In this document: in pieces, positions 28,584-37,513 of the stretch | Layout: each line of letters begins with the position of its first letter | How positions within the stretch are numbered: position 1 is the first letter of the stretch | Assembly: GCF_024730565.1 (NCBI RefSeq) | Contig: NZ_CP077725.1 | Location: 1,612,001 to 1,676,000, forward strand | DNA: 64,000 nucleotides | Source of the DNA: Clostridium sp. CM027 | GTDB taxonomy: Bacteria > Bacillota > Clostridia > Clostridiales > Clostridiaceae | Direction: 5' to 3' | Notes under the pieces: model-generated | Seen by the model: the letters and a program-made list of their open reading frames with translations, nothing else | What the model was told of the DNA's origin: nothing | The model's database searches: none | Made by a program: the position numbers and the translations under genes

Positions 28584-31181
28584 TTAAATTTTTTCTATTA
28601 TAATTTGATTATCCTTTGCATCTACACCGATGATAGAACCATCATTTATATCTCCCCTAATAATTTTCTTTGCAATAGATGTTTCTAAAACATTTTCAAT
28701 ATATCTCTTTAACGGACGTGCACCGTAGATCGGATCGTAGCCTTCTTCTGCCATAAGTTCTTTAGCATCCGTAGTTACTTTCATTGATATGTTTTTATCT
28801 TTAAGCCTATTTTGAATATCTGCTAGGAATATATCAACTATTCCTTCTATTTCTTTTGTTTCTAATGGTTTAAATAATATAATATCATCTAATCTATTTA
28901 AAAATTCCGGTTTAAATTTGGATTTTAGCTCGCCCATAACTCTATCACGGATATGCTGTTCTATGCCTCCACTTTCTTTGTTTTCCAAGAGGTAGTTGCT
29001 TCCGATATTTGAAGTCATAATTATTATGCAGTTTTTGAAATTCACAATCTTGCCCTGATTATCAGTTAGGCGTCCATCGTCTAGTATTTGAAGAAATATG
29101 TTAAACACATCCTCGTGAGCTTTTTCTATTTCATCAAATAATACTACGCTATAAGGTTTCCGCCTAACAGCTTCTGTAAGCTGACCGCCCTCTTCATAAC
29201 CTACATATCCTGGTGGTGCCCCTATAAGTCTTGACACAGAATATTTCTCCATATATTCCGACATATCTATCCTTATTATGTTTTCACCACTCTCAAATAA
29301 AATTTTAGCTAAAGTTTTAGCAAGTTCAGTTTTTCCGACACCAGTAGGCCCAAGGAATATAAATGAACCACTAGGTCTTCTTGGATCCTTCATACCGGCC
29401 CTCGCCCTTATTACTGCATTTGACACTGCAGTTACTGCTTCTTTTTGACCAATTACCCGCTCAGATAATTCATCTTCAAGTCTTAGGAGCTTCTTCCTCT
29501 CGCTTTCTTGGAGATTTGTTACAGGTATACCAGTCCACTTTGATACTATCTGTGAAATTTCATTTTCGGTTACTTCTTCTTTAAGCATGGCTGTTTCATT
29601 ATTTTTATGAATTTCTTTTTCTTTTTCTTTTATCTGAGCTTCTAGCTTAGGAATTACTCCATATTTAAGCTCTGCCACTTTATTTAAATCATATTCTCTT
29701 TCTGATTTTTCTATGTCCCCCCTTGAAGCATCGAGCTCTGCTTTCAAATTTCTAATTTCAACTATCTTAGACTTTTCTTTCTCATATTTTGCTGTCATCT
29801 CATTATCTTTATCTTTTAAATTACTTAGCTCTTTTTCGAGTATTATGAGCCTTTTCTTTGAAGCCTCATCCTTTTCTTTGGATAAAGCCTTCTTTTCAAT
29901 TTCTAACTGAAATATCTTACGTTTAGCCATGTCCATATCTGTAGGCATACTATCTATATCAGTCCTTATCATAGCACAAGCTTCATCTATAAGATCTATT
30001 GCCTTATCTGGAAGAAATCTCGCCGTTATATATCTATTCGAAAGCTTTGCTGCAGCAATAATGGCTGAATCATGAATCCTTATACCATGATATATTTCAA
30101 ATTTTTCTTTAAGACCTCTAAGTATTGACACAGAATCTTCAACTGTAGGTTCTTCTACAGTTACTGGTTGGAACCTTCGCTCTAAGGCTTTATCTTTCTC
30201 CAAATATTTCCTATACTCATCAAAAGTGGTCGCCCCAATGCAATGAAGGCTTCCTCTGGCTAGCAGTGGCTTTATCATGTTTCCAGCATCCATAGAACCC
30301 TCTGATTTCCCTGCTCCCACTATATTATGAATTTCATCTATAAATAAAATTATTCTACCTTCACTATTTTCTACTTCTTTAAGCACTGCTTTAAGTCTTT
30401 CTTCAAACTCACCTTTAAATTTGGCCCCCGCAATAAGTGCTCCCATATCTAAAGAAAATATTATTTTATTTTTAAGCCCTTCTGGTACGTCTCCCTTTAC
30501 AATTCTTTGAGCTAGCCCTTCTACTATAGCAGTTTTACCTACTCCAGGTTCTCCTATAAGCACTGGATTATTTTTAGTTCTTCTAGAAAGTATTCTTATA
30601 ACTCGCCTAATTTCCTCATCTCTTCCTATCACTGGATCTAGTTTATGTTTTTTAGCTTGTTCCACAAGGTTTGTTCCATATTTCACTAATGCCTCATAAG
30701 TACCCTCTGGATCAGCATTTTCCACTCTCTGATTTCCCCTAACGGTCGATAACACATTTAAAAAAGCTTCTTTAGTTATATTAAATTTCTTTAAAATATC
30801 TCGAATGTCTTTAGAATTCACATCTATAAGTCCAAGCATTACATGTTCTACACTTATAAAAGAATCTTTAAACTTTTTAGCTTCATCTTCGGCCCGTGCA
30901 AAAACTTCTTCAAACCTTCTAGTAGCATAAACTGATCCACTATCTGCACCACTTCCTGTAACTTTTGGCATACTATTTATTTCTTTGTTAATCTCCTCAT
31001 TAAGCTTTGCTATATTCACTCCCATTTTACTAAATATATTAGGAATAAGACCGTCCTCTTGAGCTATAAGTGCTGCAAATAAATGCACAGTATCTACCTG
31101 TTGATGATTATTTTTTACAGCTAATAATTGAGCCTCATTTAAGGATTGTTGAACCTTTACCGTTAATTTTTCTACATCCAT
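28584..31181 (-). CDS. clpB: ATP-dependent disaggregase ClpB
   Basis: Hsp100 chaperone that threads aggregated proteins together with DnaK (865 aa, normal length). Order: double Clp-N repeat (residues 1-145), first AAA+ module with Walker A GEPGVGKT (about 204) and [12 protein letters not shown], the coiled-coil M domain (about 405-520, rich in KEK/EKEK heptads), second AAA+ module with [15 protein letters not shown] (about 602) and [15 protein letters not shown], then the C-terminal D2-small domain. The M domain distinguishes ClpB from ClpC or ClpE. I see neither a CIRCE element nor a clear CtsR heptad repeat in the short upstream region. Confidence 0.96.
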   Translation of the reverse strand: MDVEKLTVKVQQSLNEAQLLAVKNNHQQVDTVHLFAALIAQEDGLIPNIFSKMGVNIAKLNEEINKEINSMPKVTGSGADSGSVYATRRFEEVFARAEDEAKKFKDSFISVEHVMLGLIDVNSKDIRDILKKFNITKEAFLNVLSTVRGNQRVENADPEGTYEALVKYGTNLVEQAKKHKLDPVIGRDEEIRRVIRILSRRTKNNPVLIGEPGVGKTAIVEGLAQRIVKGDVPEGLKNKIIFSLDMGALIAGAKFKGEFEERLKAVLKEVENSEGRIILFIDEIHNIVGAGKSEGSMDAGNMIKPLLARGSLHCIGATTFDEYRKYLEKDKALERRFQPVTVEEPTVEDSVSILRGLKEKFEIYHGIRIHDSAIIAAAKLSNRYITARFLPDKAIDLIDEACAMIRTDIDSMPTDMDMAKRKIFQLEIEKKALSKEKDEASKKRLIILEKELSNLKDKDNEMTAKYEKEKSKIVEIRNLKAELDASRGDIEKSEREYDLNKVAELKYGVIPKLEAQIKEKEKEIHKNNETAMLKEEVTENEISQIVSKWTGIPVTNLQESERKKLLRLEDELSERVIGQKEAVTAVSNAVIRARAGMKDPRRPSGSFIFLGPTGVGKTELAKTLAKILFESGENIIRIDMSEYMEKYSVSRLIGAPPGYVGYEEGGQLTEAVRRKPYSVVLFDEIEKAHEDVFNIFLQILDDGRLTDNQGKIVNFKNCIIIMTSNIGSNYLLENKESGGIEQHIRDRVMGELKSKFKPEFLNRLDDIILFKPLETKEIEGIVDIFLADIQNRLKDKNISMKVTTDAKELMAEEGYDPIYGARPLKRYIENVLETSIAKKIIRGDINDGSIIGVDAKDNQIIIEKI

Positions 31182-31296
31182 GTAAATAACCCTCCCTTTA
31201 GTTTTTTAAATTATTACCCACTATTTAATTATAACTAAAAAACACCCATAACTCTTTAAATAAATTACTTTTATTTAACAAATTTGTTTTGTAATT

Positions 31297-31599
31297 TTAT
31301 TTGAGTACTGCCTGTGCTATTCTAACAAGTTGCTCTTTACTTAAAGCTTCAAGATACCTTTGACGTTCCATAAAAGTACACTCTTCTAAAAGTTTTCTTA
31401 CTCTATGAGTTTCTATATAAATACCTGAAAGCATTAAATCTTTACTACTCGAATCCATGTAATGCCTCCTCCAAATGTTATAATATATTGTTGCAGACCC
31501 TTCGCTGTAGCCCTTATCTATTAATTTAACAATACATGCTTTTCTATCTTGCTTTTCAAAACATTCACAAAGATTATATATTTTCTGAAGCATTATCAT
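31297..31599 (-). CDS. Hypothetical protein, 100 aa, possible HTH segment
   Basis: Not recognised. It is a soluble, helical-looking protein. Residues 20-50 (KACIVKLIDKGYSEGSATIYYNIWRRHYM, read as a whole helix-turn-helix-like stretch) resemble the DNA-binding segment of homeodomain-like small proteins, and the C-terminal third (ECTFMERQRYLEALSKEQLVRIAQAVL) is helical. A GGAAGGAAAAG sequence precedes the start. It lies upstream of clpB in the same direction with ~115 bp between, and divergent from an XRE regulator. Confidence 0.6.
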   Translation of the reverse strand: MIMLQKIYNLCECFEKQDRKACIVKLIDKGYSEGSATIYYNIWRRHYMDSSSKDLMLSGIYIETHRVRKLLEECTFMERQRYLEALSKEQLVRIAQAVLK

Positions 31600-31908
31600 C
31601 TTTCTTTTCCTTCCTTCTTAATCATCCAGGAAACATACAAAATACAAGTTTTTCGTATGTTTTTTCATCCGCGCTTAATTTCCAATCACTTTATATTATA
31701 CCATATTTTATATAAAAAAAACAGCAATCCGTATACAAATCGCTGTTTTTTTTGGAAAACCACTAACAAAGCACCAATTTATTGTAAATCAGTGCTTTGT
31801 TAGTAAGGATATATAATTAACCACATCCTTCATGATTTATTTCCTTCCATTTCAACATTTATTCCCTCTATTCTTCAATAATTACGGAACCTATGAGAAC
31901 CGAAATGC
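31600..31908. ncRNA. Divergent intergenic region with two strong hairpins; possible small RNA
   Basis: No protein gene is convincing here. A bidirectional terminator (AAAAAAACAGC at about 31714-31724 with GCTGTTTTTTTT to 31753) and a second 13-bp perfect inverted repeat (ACTAACAAAGCAC 31762-31774 with 31792-31804) lie between two genes transcribed away from each other. No annotated transcript should end there. That suggests a small RNA of either strand or the remains of a lost gene. Confidence 0.35.
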
Positions 31909-31917
31909 ATGATATTG

Positions 31918-31946
31918 TTGCTTTTAGGTTACAAATATGTTATACT
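31918..31946 (+). promoter_or_regulatory. Sigma-A promoter of the XRE regulator
   Basis: TTGCTT and TATACT are separated by 17 bp, and the -10 lies about 32 bp ahead of the GTG start at 31978. Confidence 0.55.
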
Positions 31947-31977
31947 TACAATATATTATTTTAATGGAGGTATTATC

Positions 31978-32304
31978 GTGAGCGATATTGGGAAATTTAT
32001 TTTTGAACATAGAACTTCAAGAAATTTATCTAGTCGTAAGCTAGCTTCACTTGCAGACATAAGTCATACGGAGATACATCGACTTGAAAATGGAGAAAGA
32101 AAGAATCCATCACCACTGGTATTAAAATGCATAGCAAGAGCTCTTGAGATGCCCTACGATGATATTATGAAAGCGGCAGGATATATGGATAGCACCCATT
32201 CTCCTATTACCACTGTACACCTTACTGGCACTGATGATCTAACCGACCAAGAACTCGAGCAAGTGAACAATTTCATTGAATTTTTACATATTAAACGCAA
32301 ATAA
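31978..32304 (+). CDS. XRE-family helix-turn-helix regulator, 108 aa
   Basis: Small DNA-binding protein. The HTH of the XRE/Cro type spans residues 8-62 (SSRKLASLADISHTEIHRLENGERKNPSP), and a short C-terminal tail follows. It starts with GTG at 31978, seven bases after GGAGG; the frame is open further upstream, but that part has no ribosome site and overlaps the promoter. The DUF1538 gene follows after 50 bp and may be its target. Regulated function unknown. Confidence 0.85.
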   Translation: MSDIGKFIFEHRTSRNLSSRKLASLADISHTEIHRLENGERKNPSPLVLKCIARALEMPYDDIMKAAGYMDSTHSPITTVHLTGTDDLTDQELEQVNNFIEFLHIKRK

Positions 32305-32354
32305 ATAACAATATATATCCTAATTTTTAGACTTTAAATGGAGGTGTCTTATAT

Positions 32355-33848
32355 TTGAATATCATTATTAAAAAATTTAAAGAAGTTTTATTTTCTGTAC
32401 TCCCAATTACTTTAATAGTATTACTATTGAATTTTACAATCATCCCTCTTGAAACACATCTAATACTTAGATTTTTAATAGGCGCAATTTTCATAATATT
32501 TGGACTGTCTATATTTTTACTTGGTGTGGACACTGGAGTTACCCCTATTGGTACTTTAATGGGAAGTTCTCTTGCTAAAAACAGTAAAGTATTGGTCTTA
32601 GTTTTTTCGGGATTAATACTCGGTTTTTTTATTACAATTGCTGAACCAGATTTGCAAATTCTTGCTTCTCAAGTTAGTACTGTAACATCGGGATCAATAA
32701 CTAAACTTTCGATTTTAGTTGTTGTATCTATTGGTATTGCAATTATGCTATCTATAGGTTTATTAAGAATAATTTATAATAAATCATTAAAGAAAATGTT
32801 AACTGCAATATATTTGATTATTTTTGTTCTATCTTTATTTACATCTTCTGAATTTTTAGCAATATCATTTGATGCTTCTGGTGCTACTACGGGCGCAATG
32901 ACCGTTCCATTTATATTAGCACTTGCGTTAGGAGTGTCTTCAATAAAAAAAGATGGAATATCCTCGGAAGAAGATAGTTTCGGACTAGTAGCAGTAGCAT
33001 CCACAGGCGCTATTTTATCCGTTATTATTATGAGCCTTATATCAAAGTCTGATAAAATTGTTGGCGACCTAAGCACTAGTACTGTCAGCTCAACCTCAAT
33101 TATAAATCCATTTATTGAAAAATTGCCAACTATGATAAGTGAAGTTTTTTTCACCTTGCTTCCATTATTATTATTATTTTTTATATTCAATAAAATATCA
33201 TTTAAGCTTTCAAAAAAGGAATTTTCAAAGATATTGAGAGGTATTCTATATTCTTTTATTGGACTGATATTATTTTTAACAGGAGTAAATGCTGGTTTTA
33301 TAGAGATTGGAACTGTAGTCGGACACAGTATTGCTTCCCTACATAGTAGTTGGATTCTTGTCATTGTTGGGTTCATACTTGGATTAGTGGTAATATTAGC
33401 TGAACCGGCTGTGCATGTACTTACAGATCAGATAGAAATTGTTACTCATGGATATATAAAAAAGAAGGCAGTAATTTTTACTCTTTCTATCGGAGTTGCC
33501 TTTGCAGTAGCATTATCAATGTTAAGAATAGTTGTACCCGGGATTCAGTTGTGGCATTTTCTTTTACCAGGATACGCAATTTCAATTATTATGTCATATT
33601 TTGTGCCGAAACTATTCGTAGGAATAGCATTTGACTCTGGCGGTGTAGCTTCTGGTCCAATGGCAGCAACTTTTATTTTAGCCTTTGCACAAGGTGCCGC
33701 TGAGGCCATTGAAGGAGCGAATGTATTAATCGATGGATTTGGCGTAATTGCCATGGTTGCTTTAACTCCATTAATTGCTTTGCAAATTTTAGGTTTGATC
33801 TTTCAGCATAAGGCTAAAAAAGAAGGAATAAAAATAAATGCAAAATAA
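32355..33848 (+). CDS. DUF1538 membrane protein (two repeats)
   Basis: Membrane protein of 497 aa with about 12-14 helices built as two homologous halves. Each half carries the DUF1538 signature: FGLSIFLLGVDTGVTPIG with IAEPDLQILASQV in the first half, FLTGVNAGFIEIGTVVG with LAEPAVHVLTDQ in the second. Each also has a SFDASGATTGAMTVPF-like or AFDSGGVASGPMAATF loop. These GxxxGG loops resemble transporter substrate loops, but no member has an established function that I know. Translation starts with TTG at 32355 behind GGAGGTGT. It is cotranscribed with the XRE regulator or has its own leader. Confidence 0.85.
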   Translation: MNIIIKKFKEVLFSVLPITLIVLLLNFTIIPLETHLILRFLIGAIFIIFGLSIFLLGVDTGVTPIGTLMGSSLAKNSKVLVLVFSGLILGFFITIAEPDLQILASQVSTVTSGSITKLSILVVVSIGIAIMLSIGLLRIIYNKSLKKMLTAIYLIIFVLSLFTSSEFLAISFDASGATTGAMTVPFILALALGVSSIKKDGISSEEDSFGLVAVASTGAILSVIIMSLISKSDKIVGDLSTSTVSSTSIINPFIEKLPTMISEVFFTLLPLLLLFFIFNKISFKLSKKEFSKILRGILYSFIGLILFLTGVNAGFIEIGTVVGHSIASLHSSWILVIVGFILGLVVILAEPAVHVLTDQIEIVTHGYIKKKAVIFTLSIGVAFAVALSMLRIVVPGIQLWHFLLPGYAISIIMSYFVPKLFVGIAFDSGGVASGPMAATFILAFAQGAAEAIEGANVLIDGFGVIAMVALTPLIALQILGLIFQHKAKKEGIKINAK

Positions 33849-33944
33849 TTCTAACACCTGTGAATGTTAATTAATATTCGATACTTATTCAAAAAACAAA
33901 GAGCAGATCTCATCCCTAATATGGGATGAGATCTGCTCTTTATT
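33825..33944 (+). repeat. 120-bp direct repeat, copy 1 (contains DUF1538 gene end and terminator)
   Basis: This stretch matches 35906-36024 along its whole length with roughly 85% identity by eye, in the same orientation. It includes the last codons of the DUF1538 gene and the perfect 19-bp terminator stem. Confidence 0.85.
33898..33941. terminator. Bidirectional terminator, 19-bp perfect stem
   Basis: AAAGAGCAGATCTCATCCC (33898-33916) pairs exactly with 33923-33941, with T-runs on both sides. It serves the convergent DUF1538 and penicillin-binding protein genes. Confidence 0.92.
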
Positions 33945-33955
33945 TTCATTTAGTA

Positions 33956-35746
33956 TTAATTTGTATCACTCACATTTTCCGTAGACATGTTAAGTATTCT
34001 AAACAACCCTGAAAATAACTTACGTGCTGCCGGTACTGCTGTCTGGGCAGCATAATATTTTTCCGGGTTTGGCTCTTCTATTGTAACTATCAATGTTACC
34101 TCTGGATTATTAGCAGGAGCCATACCTGCAAAGGATGCTACATATTTACCAGAACCGTAACCCCCTTCAGTACTGTTAACCTTATTTGCAGTTCCTGTCT
34201 TTCCAGCTATGCGGTACCCCTCCATATAGGTATCCTTTCCAGTTCCCTCCTTAACAGCTCTTTCCAAATACATTCTTAATTCAGCTGCTTTTTCTTTGCT
34301 GGTTATAACCTTTTCACCAAGATTATCATATTTTTTATCCACAACTTTTTTATCTTCCACCATATGTGATATCTCTTTCATAACATGGGGTCTTATCCAT
34401 GTACCTCCATTAGCTATTGCATTGAAGGCAGCGATATACTGCACTTGGCTAACCGCTACACCTTGACCATAGGCCATTGTAGCAAGATCAATAGGTTTAA
34501 TACTATTTAAATCCTTTATTAAGCCAGTACTTTCACCTGGCAAATCTATACCGGTTTTCTGTCCAAAGTTAGCCGCCTTTAAAAATTTATAAAAATTTTC
34601 CTCTCCAATTTTTTGTCCCAGGTTAACAAATCCAACATTATCGGAATTTTTTATTATATCTGAAAAAGTCTCAACCCCATGATTTTCTTTATTATCATTA
34701 TACAATGTTGTACTTCCAACCTTAATGCTTCCATTACTTACAAATCGGTCCTGGTCCGTCACCACGTTATTTTCAAGTGCAGCAGCAGCTGTTATAACCT
34801 TGAAAATTGATCCTGGCTCAAACACATTACTGATAGCTCTATTCTTCCATATTTCCTGTACTTCACTATCTGTTTTCCCTTCTACATAAGGCTTATTTAG
34901 ATTATATCCCGGTGTATTAACCATAGCCAAAATTTCACCATTTTGCGGATTCATAATTATTATGCTTACAGACTTTGCACTATTTTCATCCAATGTTTCT
35001 TTTGCTACTTTTTCAGCTAAATTTTGAATTTGTTCATCTATAGTTAATGTTAAATCCTTTCCATTTACAGGTTGAACCGTGGTTGCTTCTTTATAGGGCA
35101 ATTCATTATTATTCCTATCCACTTCTGTCACTTTTACCCCGGGAATACCTGCTAATTCATTATTATAACTCTGTTCTACTCCACTTATTCCATTTCCCTC
35201 CAAATTGGTATGTCCGATAACCTGGGATAAAACGCTATCATTTGGATACATTCTCTCTACATCGTTTGAAATTATTATGCCATTATATTTTAAATCTTTA
35301 ACCGCATCTGCACCCTTCTTATCAACCTTTCTCTTCAATGATACAAATTTAAGTAGCTTGCCATTGCCATCTTTACTATCTAATATTTTTTCAAATTCGC
35401 TCTTTTTAACATCCAGTTTCTGCGACAATTGTTCAATGGCTTGTTCTTCAGGTATTTTTTTAACTTCTAAGTATCTTTTAAATACATTTAAATCAACATC
35501 AACCCTGTAAACATCTGCACTTAATGCCAATTTTGAACCGTTTCTGCTCAGAATCTCCCCCCTTTGGGGAGCTATTTTTATAGTTTTTGTCCAATTGTTT
35601 AATGCCAGCTGTTTATAATCTGACCCATTAATAACCATTAAATAAACCATTCTACTCACAAGACCCATAAATGCTATGGAAAATAACATACCTGCAAAAA
35701 AAATCCTTTTACTTCTCACCCTTTTTCTTTTCAATTTGCTCACCAA
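33956..35746 (-). CDS. Class B penicillin-binding protein (PBP2/FtsI/SpoVD type transpeptidase)
   Basis: Membrane-anchored peptidoglycan transpeptidase of 596 aa. A short basic cytoplasmic end and one membrane helix (residues 14-38) are followed by the dimerisation domain with RGEILSRNG (62-70). The transpeptidase domain has all three active-site motifs: S313-x-x-K316 in EPGSIFKV, S368-D-N370, and K516-T-G in AGKTGTA. No C-terminal PASTA domain is present, so it is closer to FtsI/PBP2-like enzymes than to SpoVD. It stands alone, outside a dcw cluster, between two 120-bp direct repeats, which hints at a mobile or duplicated accessory copy. Confidence 0.9.
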   Translation of the reverse strand: MVSKLKRKRVRSKRIFFAGMLFSIAFMGLVSRMVYLMVINGSDYKQLALNNWTKTIKIAPQRGEILSRNGSKLALSADVYRVDVDLNVFKRYLEVKKIPEEQAIEQLSQKLDVKKSEFEKILDSKDGNGKLLKFVSLKRKVDKKGADAVKDLKYNGIIISNDVERMYPNDSVLSQVIGHTNLEGNGISGVEQSYNNELAGIPGVKVTEVDRNNNELPYKEATTVQPVNGKDLTLTIDEQIQNLAEKVAKETLDENSAKSVSIIIMNPQNGEILAMVNTPGYNLNKPYVEGKTDSEVQEIWKNRAISNVFEPGSIFKVITAAAALENNVVTDQDRFVSNGSIKVGSTTLYNDNKENHGVETFSDIIKNSDNVGFVNLGQKIGEENFYKFLKAANFGQKTGIDLPGESTGLIKDLNSIKPIDLATMAYGQGVAVSQVQYIAAFNAIANGGTWIRPHVMKEISHMVEDKKVVDKKYDNLGEKVITSKEKAAELRMYLERAVKEGTGKDTYMEGYRIAGKTGTANKVNSTEGGYGSGKYVASFAGMAPANNPEVTLIVTIEEPNPEKYYAAQTAVPAARKLFSGLFRILNMSTENVSDTN

Positions 35747-35905
35747 CCTATTTAAATAATTTCTTCCGATGTTTACGCACTTCCCTCCTCTTTGTAAGTT
35801 ACCAATATATTAGAATTTATTCTAACATTTATTCGCGTGAATTTTAGTTTAACATAAGTATATAGAAAATACCCAAGTATTATATTTTGTATAATATACA
35901 ATTAA
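35747..35905 (-). promoter_or_regulatory. Control region of the penicillin-binding protein gene with two palindromes
   Basis: It holds a 16-bp palindrome TTAGAAT-TT-ATTCTAA (35810-35825), about 65 bp ahead of the start codon, and a perfect 15-bp palindrome TTGTATA-A-TATACAA (35887-35901) farther out. Both could be operators. They do not match the usual TACA/TGTA core of BlaI/MecI boxes exactly. Confidence 0.4.
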
Positions 35906-36024
35906 GGGATAAAAATAAATGTAAAATAATTCTAACACGCGTGAAAGTTAATTAACGTTCGAAACTTATTTAAAAACAAAGAGTAGATTTCACCCCTAAA
36001 TATGGGATGAAATCTGCTCTTTAT
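35906..36024 (+). repeat. 120-bp direct repeat, copy 2
   Basis: Second copy of 33825-33944. It keeps a degraded version of the terminator (arms 35978-35996 and 36004-36022, with mismatches) although no gene ends here, so it is probably the derived copy. Confidence 0.8.
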
Positions 36025-36062
36025 TTAAAAAACTTAATTTGTAATCTAGTCTTCTATTTCGC

Positions 36063-36190
36063 TCATTTCTTTTTTTTTAATAAATATATAGGATTGGCAT
36101 ATCCTAGTGTTCCACACATCAAATTGCCCGCCCATTTATTAAGTTCTACTAAATTTAGATTATCACTTGGTATGTATTTAACCTTATTTA
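36063..36190 (-). pseudogene. Possible remnant of a transposase C-terminus
   Basis: The minus strand can be read as a 35-40 residue open tail ending with a stop at 36063. It contains LNLVELNKWAGN and TLGYANPIYLL. The spacing faintly resembles the end of IS30-type transposases (…NNRPRKxLGYxTP…), but the key arginines are missing. There is no start and no catalytic region. The identification is weak. Confidence 0.25.
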
Positions 36191-36218
36191 AATAATATCA
36201 CTTATAATAATACTATTC

Positions 36219-36245
36219 TACCAAATTTTTGATTAATATACTAGG
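36219..36245. repeat. 27-bp dispersed repeat, copy 2
   Basis: Matches 27451-27477 at 25 of 27 positions. It lies 12 bp downstream of the adenosine deaminase stop codon. Confidence 0.5.
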
Positions 36246-36256
36246 GTATTAATCAC

Positions 36257-37249
36257 TTAGATATATTTCCTTAACCATTCCTTTGTTTCTAAATCAGCAA
36301 ATGCTGCATCAACACTATTAAGATAAATTTGTTTATATTCCTCAAACGTAATGTTAAATTCTCTTAATAATACATCGCATTCCTTAGTCATATTTGTGTC
36401 AGATACAGTTCTATTATCAGTATTGACGCTCACCCTTATTCCATCATTAAAAAAATCATAAATTGGGTGTTTTTCAAAAGTATCAATTGCTTTAGTCTGG
36501 ATGTTACTTGTTGGACACATTTCAAGAGTAATTCCTTTATCTTTTACAATGTTATAGGCTTCAATGCAGTCTTTAATAAATACTCCATGACCTATCCTTT
36601 CTGCCCCCAAAAGTTCCACTGCTTCAAGGACATTTTTTCCTATTCCTGTTTCACCTGCATGGATAGTTACTCTATATCCATATTCTTTAGCTAATGATAT
36701 AGGTTCTATAAATTTTTCACAAAAGCCTTCTCCTTCAGATCCACATAAATCTATTGCAACTACACCTTTCAAGAGGTACTTTCTGCCAGCTTTTACAACC
36801 TCAAAGGCTTTATCAATAGACATAAATCTCATGCAGCAAAGTATTACATTTCCTTTTATATCATATTTCTCTTCTGCATATTTGATCCCAGATATTACAC
36901 TCTCTATTACGTCTTCTACACTTAAACCCTTTGTTATATGAAGTAGTGGTGCAAATCTAACTTCAATATATTTTACATTTTCTTTTGCACAATCGCAAAG
37001 AAGTTCAAATGTAATTCTTCTTAAACTCTCCTTTGATTGCATTACTAAATTCGGAATTTCAAACCTTTTTAAATACTCATCAAGAGATTTACATTCTGCT
37101 GGGGCTGTAACTTCTTTTCTAATATTTTCAATATCATAGTAGGGAATACTTATACCCTCTTCTTTTGCTATATCAATTATTGTTCCCGGTCTTACACTTC
37201 CATCCAAATGACAATGTAAATCAATTTTAGGTAAATTTTTAAATTCCAT
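36257..37249 (-). CDS. add: Adenosine deaminase
   Basis: Zinc enzyme of 330 aa that converts adenosine to inosine in purine salvage. Metal-binding HCHLDGS is at residues 12-18 and HAGETG near 195. The catalytic Glu lies in the HAGE segment, GHGVFI is present, and the final aspartate is in SVNTDNRTVS. The TDN variant instead of TDDP is seen in clostridial enzymes. The start follows AAAGGAGGACAAT. It is governed by an adenine-sensing riboswitch directly upstream, which strongly supports the function. Confidence 0.95.
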   Translation of the reverse strand: MEFKNLPKIDLHCHLDGSVRPGTIIDIAKEEGISIPYYDIENIRKEVTAPAECKSLDEYLKRFEIPNLVMQSKESLRRITFELLCDCAKENVKYIEVRFAPLLHITKGLSVEDVIESVISGIKYAEEKYDIKGNVILCCMRFMSIDKAFEVVKAGRKYLLKGVVAIDLCGSEGEGFCEKFIEPISLAKEYGYRVTIHAGETGIGKNVLEAVELLGAERIGHGVFIKDCIEAYNIVKDKGITLEMCPTSNIQTKAIDTFEKHPIYDFFNDGIRVSVNTDNRTVSDTNMTKECDVLLREFNITFEEYKQIYLNSVDAAFADLETKEWLRKYI

Positions 37250-37267
37250 ATTGTCCTCCTTTTAATT

Positions 37268-37302
37268 TTAATGACATTTCAGCTCCACAGGAGATGATTT
37301 AA
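37268..37302 (-). repeat. Dispersed hairpin repeat, copy A (full-length, 35 bp)
   Basis: The minus strand begins TTAAATCATCTCCTGTGGAG and ends CTGAAATGTCATTAA. It contains the hairpin CTCC-TGT-GGAG. It lies between the riboswitch terminator and the add ribosome site, thus inside the add mRNA leader. Confidence 0.65.
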
Positions 37303-37310
37303 TTAGCAAA

Positions 37311-37370
37311 AAATAAAAAATCCTGACCACAAAGAAGATAAACATAGTTGTATCTTCTTCGTAATCAGGA
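37311..37370 (-). terminator. Riboswitch expression platform (terminator)
   Basis: TCCTGACCACAAAGAAGATA (37321-37340) pairs with 37351-37370 over 20 bp, with wobble pairs and a 10-nt loop, and the minus strand continues TTTTTTATTT. The distal arm overlaps the P3 and P1 sequences of the aptamer, so aptamer and terminator exclude each other. Confidence 0.9.
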
Positions 37371-37420
37371 ATTATAGGTTCCTGGTAGAAACCCCCAAAC
37401 CATATTATTGGGGTTATACG
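37360..37420 (-). promoter_or_regulatory. Purine riboswitch aptamer, adenine class
   Basis: On the minus strand the purine aptamer core is complete: CGTATAACCCC (P1/P2), ATATGGTTTGGGGGTTTCTA, CCAGGAACC (P3) and TTCCTGATTACG. The specificity nucleotide in the J3/1 segment TGATTACG is U where guanine aptamers have C (CGACTATG), which predicts adenine binding. Ligand binding would prevent the overlapping terminator, an ON switch for add, as in other clostridia. Confidence 0.95.
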
Positions 37421-37441
37421 ATTTAAAATTTATATTTTTAT

Positions 37442-37469
37442 ATTCTATCATAAAGAAAAAAATTGTCAA
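37442..37469 (-). promoter_or_regulatory. Sigma-A promoter of the add leader
   Basis: Consensus TTGACA (37469-37464) and TAGAAT (37447-37442) are separated by 16 bp, about 20 bp before the riboswitch. Confidence 0.8.
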
Positions 37470-37483
37470 GCTGTAAATTCCCC

Positions 37484-37513
37484 GATACGCATCTTCGCAG
37501 AAGATGCTTTAAT
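37484..37513 (-). repeat. Dispersed hairpin repeat, copy B, containing the CPBP stop codon
   Basis: On the minus strand it runs TTAAAGCATCTTCTGCGAAG then ATGCGTATC. The stem CATCTTC-TGC-GAAGATG is a compensated variant of the family hairpin. The first TAA is the stop of the CPBP gene. Confidence 0.6.

Noticed and set aside
32774-33376. 200-codon minus-strand frame opposite the DUF1538 gene
   Set aside because: No ribosome site, and the plus-strand frame has the conserved DUF1538 repeats.
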